Below, piece after piece: positions 60,032 to 64,000 of a DNA stretch of 64,000 bases (position 1 is its first letter; each line of letters opens with the position of its first letter). The notes beneath the pieces are model-generated. The model had not been told where the DNA came from. It searched no databases and was given only the letters and a program-made list of their open reading frames with translations. The stretch covers positions 62,001-126,000 of the forward strand of contig NZ_BLVZ01000018.1 of the NCBI RefSeq assembly GCF_015471405.1, read 5' to 3'. The stretch comes from Pseudomonas cichorii (GTDB lineage Bacteria > Pseudomonadota > Gammaproteobacteria > Pseudomonadales > Pseudomonadaceae). Both the position numbers and the translations under genes were made by a program.

Positions 60032-61144
60032 ATGAACGTATCCGCCCTGCCTATGCCCCCCAAAAAGCCACGTGTTTCCCTCAAAGGCTTTCTACAGAGT
60101 TCGATGTTCATTGCCCTGACGGCCATTCTGGGTGAACAGACGGTTCAGGCAGCAACAACATCCGGCACACGCGATACCAGCGGCCTGCAACTGACTCAGG
60201 AATGGGACAAGGTCTTTGCCAGGAGCGGCAAGGTCGATCACCAGAAAGTCACCTTCAAGAACCGCTACGGCATTACCCTGGCGGCCGATCTGTACTTGCC
60301 GAAAAATCGCACCGGCAGGAAATTGCCGGCGATTGTCATTAGCGGCCCATTCGGCGCGGTAAAGGAGCAGTCATCGGGCCTGTATGCACAAACCATGGCA
60401 GAACGTGGATTCGTAACATTGGCCTTTGATCCCTCGTATACAGGGGAAAGTGGGGGTGAGCCGCGCAACGTCGCCTCACCGGATATCAATACCGAAGACT
60501 TCAGTGCCGCAGTGGACTTCATCGGACTGCAAGGCTACGTCGATCGCGAACGCATTGGTGTCATCGGTATCTGCGGCTGGGGCGGCATGGCACTCAATGC
60601 CGTGGCAGTAGACAAGCGTGTCAAAGCCGTCGTCGCCAGCACCATGTATGACATGACCCGAGTCATGTCCAAGGGCTACAACGACAGCGTGACCGCCAAG
60701 CAACGCACGCAGGCTCTGGAGCAACTGAGCCGGCAGCGCTGGGATGACGCAGCGAACGGGAAGCCGGCCTATCAGCCTGCCTACAACAAGCTGAAAGGTG
60801 GCGAAGCTCAGTTTATGGTCGATTACGCCAGCTATTACATGACACCACGCGGCTACCACGCGCGAGCTGTCAACTCTGGCAACGCCTGGACGGTCACCAC
60901 GCCACTGTCGTTCATGAACATGCCGATCCTGACATACATAAAGGAGATTTCGCCGCGCCCCATCCTGTTCATCCACGGTGAAAACGCTCATTCGCGTTAC
61001 TTCGCCGAGACAGCCTATGCGGCAGCCGAGCAGCCGAAGGAGCTTGTGATCATCAAGGGAGCCAATCACGTTGATCTGTACGACCAGGTAGACAAGATTC
61101 CGTTTGACAAAATAGCCGAGTTCTTCGTCTCAAACCTCAAGTGA
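60032..61144 (+). CDS. Exported alpha/beta hydrolase with Cys nucleophile
   Basis: A 370-residue hydrolase with a hydrophobic export signal near residues 25-40 (SSMFIALTAILGEQTVQA). The nucleophile elbow is GICGWGG with Cys181 in place of Ser, as in dienelactone hydrolase-type enzymes. The Asp and His of the triad are in PRPILFIHGENAHS and KGANHVDLYDQ. The YcjY-like family has unknown substrates; lactones or esters fit. It is first in a three-gene plus-strand group. Confidence 0.82.
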   Translation: MNVSALPMPPKKPRVSLKGFLQSSMFIALTAILGEQTVQAATTSGTRDTSGLQLTQEWDKVFARSGKVDHQKVTFKNRYGITLAADLYLPKNRTGRKLPAIVISGPFGAVKEQSSGLYAQTMAERGFVTLAFDPSYTGESGGEPRNVASPDINTEDFSAAVDFIGLQGYVDRERIGVIGICGWGGMALNAVAVDKRVKAVVASTMYDMTRVMSKGYNDSVTAKQRTQALEQLSRQRWDDAANGKPAYQPAYNKLKGGEAQFMVDYASYYMTPRGYHARAVNSGNAWTVTTPLSFMNMPILTYIKEISPRPILFIHGENAHSRYFAETAYAAAEQPKELVIIKGANHVDLYDQVDKIPFDKIAEFFVSNLK

Positions 61145-61304
61145 GCGAAACCCATGTGAACGCTTCGTCGTCAGCAGGTACATCACTCCCTCAGCTCAGC
61201 GGGGCTTTCCCCTACTGAATCTGCTGGCCCTGCCCTGCAGACGACGACATTCAGCAACAACATCGTTGCTTTCGTGCTCGATCAACCCTGACAAGGATCT
61301 TGTC

Positions 61305-62390
61305 ATGATCTCAGCATTTACCTGTTCGCCGGTCGGTCAGTATTACGGCCGTCCGGGCATCAAGACTCGAACGGTTCTTTTCGTTACCTGCCTGATCATG
61401 GGCGCGGGTTTCATATCTGAGTCTTCAGCCCGGCAAGGAAACGTTACAGGGCTGGCCTACGACGAGCAGACGCGCAGCGTGGTGCCAGTGCCACCAGCCG
61501 AGCGTGCTTTGCAGAGCGCGCTGGCCGAGCCATGGTTCAAAGTCTCGGACGAGGGCCGGATACTCGAAGGCGCAATCTTCGACCACAACGGCAACCTGCT
61601 GTTCTGCGATGTCAGTGGACGCCGTGTTTTGCGCCTGACGCCAGACAGGCAGTTGTCCACCGTCGTTACACTAGATGCACTCTCGCCGGGCGGCCTGGCC
61701 TTGCACCCTGACGGGCGCCTGTTTATCGCGGCACTGGATATTCCCAATAACCGCGGCGCGATAATAGCGGTGAACCAGGACGGCCTGAAGCAGCAGCCGA
61801 TCATACCGCCAGAGGCGGGATATATGCCCAATGACCTGAGGTTTGATACGCACGGAGGCTTCTACTTCACCGATTTCAAGGGCAACTCGACCGAGCCAAC
61901 GGGTGGCGTCTACTACACCGCTCCCGACTTGACCACTATCACTCCGGTACTACCCAACCTGTCGATGGCCAACGGCCTGGAGCTTAGCCCCGACGGCAAA
62001 ACGCTATGGGCAACGGAGTTTGGCCGGAATCTGCTGCACCGCATCAAACTTACAGACGCCACTACCATTGCGCCGATCGGTTCGGCCATCGCCTACCACT
62101 TCACTGGCCCGGCACCAGACTCGATGCGCGCCGATGCCGACGGCAATGTGTACGTGGCGATCTACGGACAAGGCCGCGTGATGGCCTTCAACCGCAATGG
62201 CATCCCTATTGGACAAGTGTTACTGCCTGGGCGCGATAGCGGCCACAACCTGGCATCTACCAGCCTCGCCATCCACCCGGACAAAAACGACTTGTACGTC
62301 GTGACCAGCGACAACGACAAAGGCCAAGGCGCAACGATTTTTCACACCAAGGCGTTCAACAAAGGGCTGCCGCCCTCTTCATCTGACTGA
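61305..62390 (+). CDS. SMP-30/gluconolactonase-like exported protein
   Basis: A 361-residue beta-propeller protein with an N-terminal signal (TRTVLFVTCLIMGAGFISESSA). Propeller features: LSPGGLALHPDGRLFIAALD, YMPNDLRFDTHGGFYFTDFKG, LSMANGLELSPDGKTLWATEFG. Family members hydrolyse sugar lactones using a metal. AAGGAT is 7 bp upstream of ATG 61305. It precedes a PQQ dehydrogenase of the glucose/quinate type, so an aldose-to-lactone-to-acid route in the periplasm is plausible. Confidence 0.83.
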   Translation: MISAFTCSPVGQYYGRPGIKTRTVLFVTCLIMGAGFISESSARQGNVTGLAYDEQTRSVVPVPPAERALQSALAEPWFKVSDEGRILEGAIFDHNGNLLFCDVSGRRVLRLTPDRQLSTVVTLDALSPGGLALHPDGRLFIAALDIPNNRGAIIAVNQDGLKQQPIIPPEAGYMPNDLRFDTHGGFYFTDFKGNSTEPTGGVYYTAPDLTTITPVLPNLSMANGLELSPDGKTLWATEFGRNLLHRIKLTDATTIAPIGSAIAYHFTGPAPDSMRADADGNVYVAIYGQGRVMAFNRNGIPIGQVLLPGRDSGHNLASTSLAIHPDKNDLYVVTSDNDKGQGATIFHTKAFNKGLPPSSSD

Positions 62391-62408
62391 ACATCGCCGA
62401 TCACGTAA

Positions 62409-62483
62409 TTCGTCACCAGCGCAGCCGACGGCCTCGGCCATGCCACGGCGAAGACCCTGCTCAGCCACATGCACAGTTCCTGC
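62409..62483 (+). pseudogene. Fragment of a short-chain dehydrogenase N-terminus
   Basis: The plus strand reads FVTSAADGLGHATAKTLLSH, close to the SDR cofactor motif VTGxxxGLGxA. A TAA precedes it in frame and there is no start codon. The following codons lose similarity and the frame closes before 62590. It lies in the 238-bp spacer between the lactonase-like and PQQ dehydrogenase genes. Confidence 0.4.
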
Positions 62484-62628
62484 TTCATCAGAAATACCCT
62501 CTCCGACATGGCCCCGATATCGGAGAACTGCTTACCGCTACGTATCGGCGAGTCGAAGAACTCAATAGCGACGCTACGGTACTGCTGACACTTACGACCC
62601 CCTTACCATCCACCGGGAGAACTGCCTA

Positions 62629-64000
62629 TGAACTCATCTGACAATGCGACGCGGCCCCCAGGGGGCATAACCGTTGAAAGCCCTGCCCCGCAGGCGCATC
62701 GACCTTGGCCTCTGCGGATCACTGCGCTTATCCTGCTTGCCTTCGGCCTGCCACTCGCGGTCGGTGGTGTGATCCTGGCCGCAAATGGCGGTTCTCTTTA
62801 TTACCTGATCACGGGTCTGGCTTACATTCTCAGCAGCGTCTTGCTCTGGCGCGGCGACGGGCGCGGTGTATGGATCTATGGTGCGACACTCGTCTGGACA
62901 GTGGCATGGAGCCTCTGGGAAGTCGGTTTCTCCGGCTGGCAGCTCGCACCCCGGTTGATCGCCCCCTTCGGCCTAGCCATATTATTGCTGCTGCCCTCGA
63001 TCAGGCTGCTACCGTCGCCGTGGCGAGTATCAGGCAGGGCCACTTTCGCTGGTAGTCTGGTCGCAGCAGCGGTTGCGGGCAGCGTTGCCCATAGCCTGGG
63101 TGAAAACACCGAAGTCCCCTCGTTGCGGCGCGGTATACAGGCGCAAGCACCGGGACCACTGCCACAAGCTATGGCTACGATTGTTCGCGACGACTGGCAA
63201 GCCTATGGCAACGACCAGGGCGGCACGCGCTTCAGTCCACTCGACCAGATCAACACCTCCAACGTATCCGGTCTGACCAAGGTCTGGGAGGCAGAGATGA
63301 CAGCGACGGTGCCTGGGGAGATGAACGCGCTGCAGACGACGCCCATCATGGTCGGTGACACGCTATACGCATGTGACGGCAATAACGGCGTGCATGCCTT
63401 CGACGCCGAGACCGGAGAAGTGCGCTGGCGGCGCAACGTCTCCGATGGGCAGGAACCGTCAGGCAAGCCATGCCGTGGCGTTGCCTATTACAAGGTGCCG
63501 GACGCTCAAAAGGGCAGCATGTGCGCCGAGCGCATCTTTGCGCCCAGCCACAACCCTACCCTGGCGGCCATTGATGCACATACTGGCGAACTTTGTCCTG
63601 CCTTCGGAAATAATGGCTTGGTGGATCTCCAACAGGGCATCGAACCCTATCCCCACGGCCTTTTCTACGTCAGCTCGGCACCGCAGGTGATTCGCGGCAA
63701 GGTGGTGGTAGGTGGCGGTATCCCTGACGGCCAGTACTGGGGCGGCCCCTCGGGAGTAATCCGCGCATTCGACGCAGTAACCGGCGAATTGGCCTGGGCC
63801 TTTGATGCTGGCGTACCGGAGCGCATCGGCGCGCCACCTGAGGGCGAGTTCTATACACCATCTCTGCCCAATAGCTGGGCGCCCATAAGTGCCGACGAAG
63901 AACTCGGCCTTGTCTACATGCCGATGGGCGGAGCAACGCCTGATGCTTACGGCGGCATGCGACGTCCGTTTGATGACGATATCGGCAGTGCTGTCGTCGC
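62629..64000 (+). CDS. Membrane-bound PQQ-dependent dehydrogenase (glucose/quinate/shikimate family), 3' end outside window
   Basis: 457 codons are visible from ATG 62629, with GGGAG 8 bp upstream. Residues about 30-145 form five membrane helices (LRITALILLAFGLPLAVGG, WIYGATLVWTVAWSLWEVGF, LIAPFGLAILLLLPSI), followed by a periplasmic PQQ beta-propeller (DDWQAYGNDQGGTRFSPLDQI, TPIMVGDTLYACDGNNGVHAFDAETGEVRWR, GGIPDGQYWGGPSGVIRAFD). It oxidises a sugar or cyclic polyol and reduces ubiquinone. The visible part does not separate glucose from quinate enzymes. Confidence 0.92.

Noticed and set aside
1..64000. tRNA or rRNA genes, CRISPR arrays, prophage or integrase genes, replication origin
   Set aside because: None was recognised on reading both strands; the only mobile DNA is the MITE-like element, its fragment and REP units.

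Overview
The window looks like a chromosome segment of a Pseudomonas, probably of the P. syringae/P. fluorescens lineage. The evidence is GC-rich coding sequence with AT-rich spacers, four loci of Pseudomonas-type REP palindromes built on GAGCGAATTCATTCGCG, a BaeSR-type efflux locus, and a dense run of catabolic genes with LysR and IclR regulators. Species cannot be fixed from the sequence alone. No rRNA, tRNA, CRISPR array or intact transposase was seen. Both window edges cut genes: an RND adaptor on the left and a PQQ dehydrogenase on the right.

Layout. 1-7.5 kb is core-like: RND efflux adaptor (minus), baeS-baeR, a fused KdsB-KdsC enzyme for CMP-KDO synthesis, FliB flagellin lysine methylase and the tRNA hydroxylation protein TrhP. 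7.6-13.96 kb holds an exported di-haem cytochrome, an NADP oxidoreductase, and a MesX-MesD-flavin reductase unit for folate-independent methionine synthesis. 14.3-21.6 kb is a 2-hydroxyacid-type catabolic set: solute-binding lipoprotein, FMN hydroxyacid oxidase, RraA-like protein, D-2-hydroxyacid dehydrogenase, MFS transporter and IclR regulator. 21.8-27.5 kb has a zinc alcohol dehydrogenase and a molybdenum hydroxylase with a tri-haem cytochrome c; a MITE-like element sits inside that operon. 27.6-32.8 kb has a CPA2 antiporter and a LysR-centred set of small dimeric alpha-beta-barrel-type proteins and a flavodoxin.

32.9-56.8 kb is the most interesting accessory region and reads as an organosulfur (or related heteroatom compound) scavenging island. 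It has an SsuA-like binding protein, two TonB receptors, two MFS transporters, a DszC/SfnB-like flavin monooxygenase, a DszA/SnaA-like flavin monooxygenase, an AprA-like flavoprotein with a 2[4Fe-4S] ferredoxin, an Old Yellow Enzyme homologue, a peroxiredoxin-like protein, an acyl-CoA ligase, an enoyl-CoA hydratase, a zinc alcohol dehydrogenase and an exported M20 amidohydrolase, with IclR and HTH-cupin regulators. In its middle lies a 168-residue protein that is 42% methionine and 9% cysteine. A 25-bp non-coding motif occurs three times in the window (14107, 34031, 51501), each time about 100-160 bp upstream of an uptake or redox gene; two copies are inside this island and one is next to the methionine synthase locus. 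I infer a shared sulfur-status regulator; the substrate and the regulator are not identified.

56.9-64 kb holds two LysR-regulated modules: a zinc-type oxidoreductase, then an exported alpha/beta hydrolase, a gluconolactonase-like protein and a membrane PQQ dehydrogenase. Short decayed gene fragments (sensor kinase, short-chain dehydrogenase) in the spacers show that this end has been rearranged.
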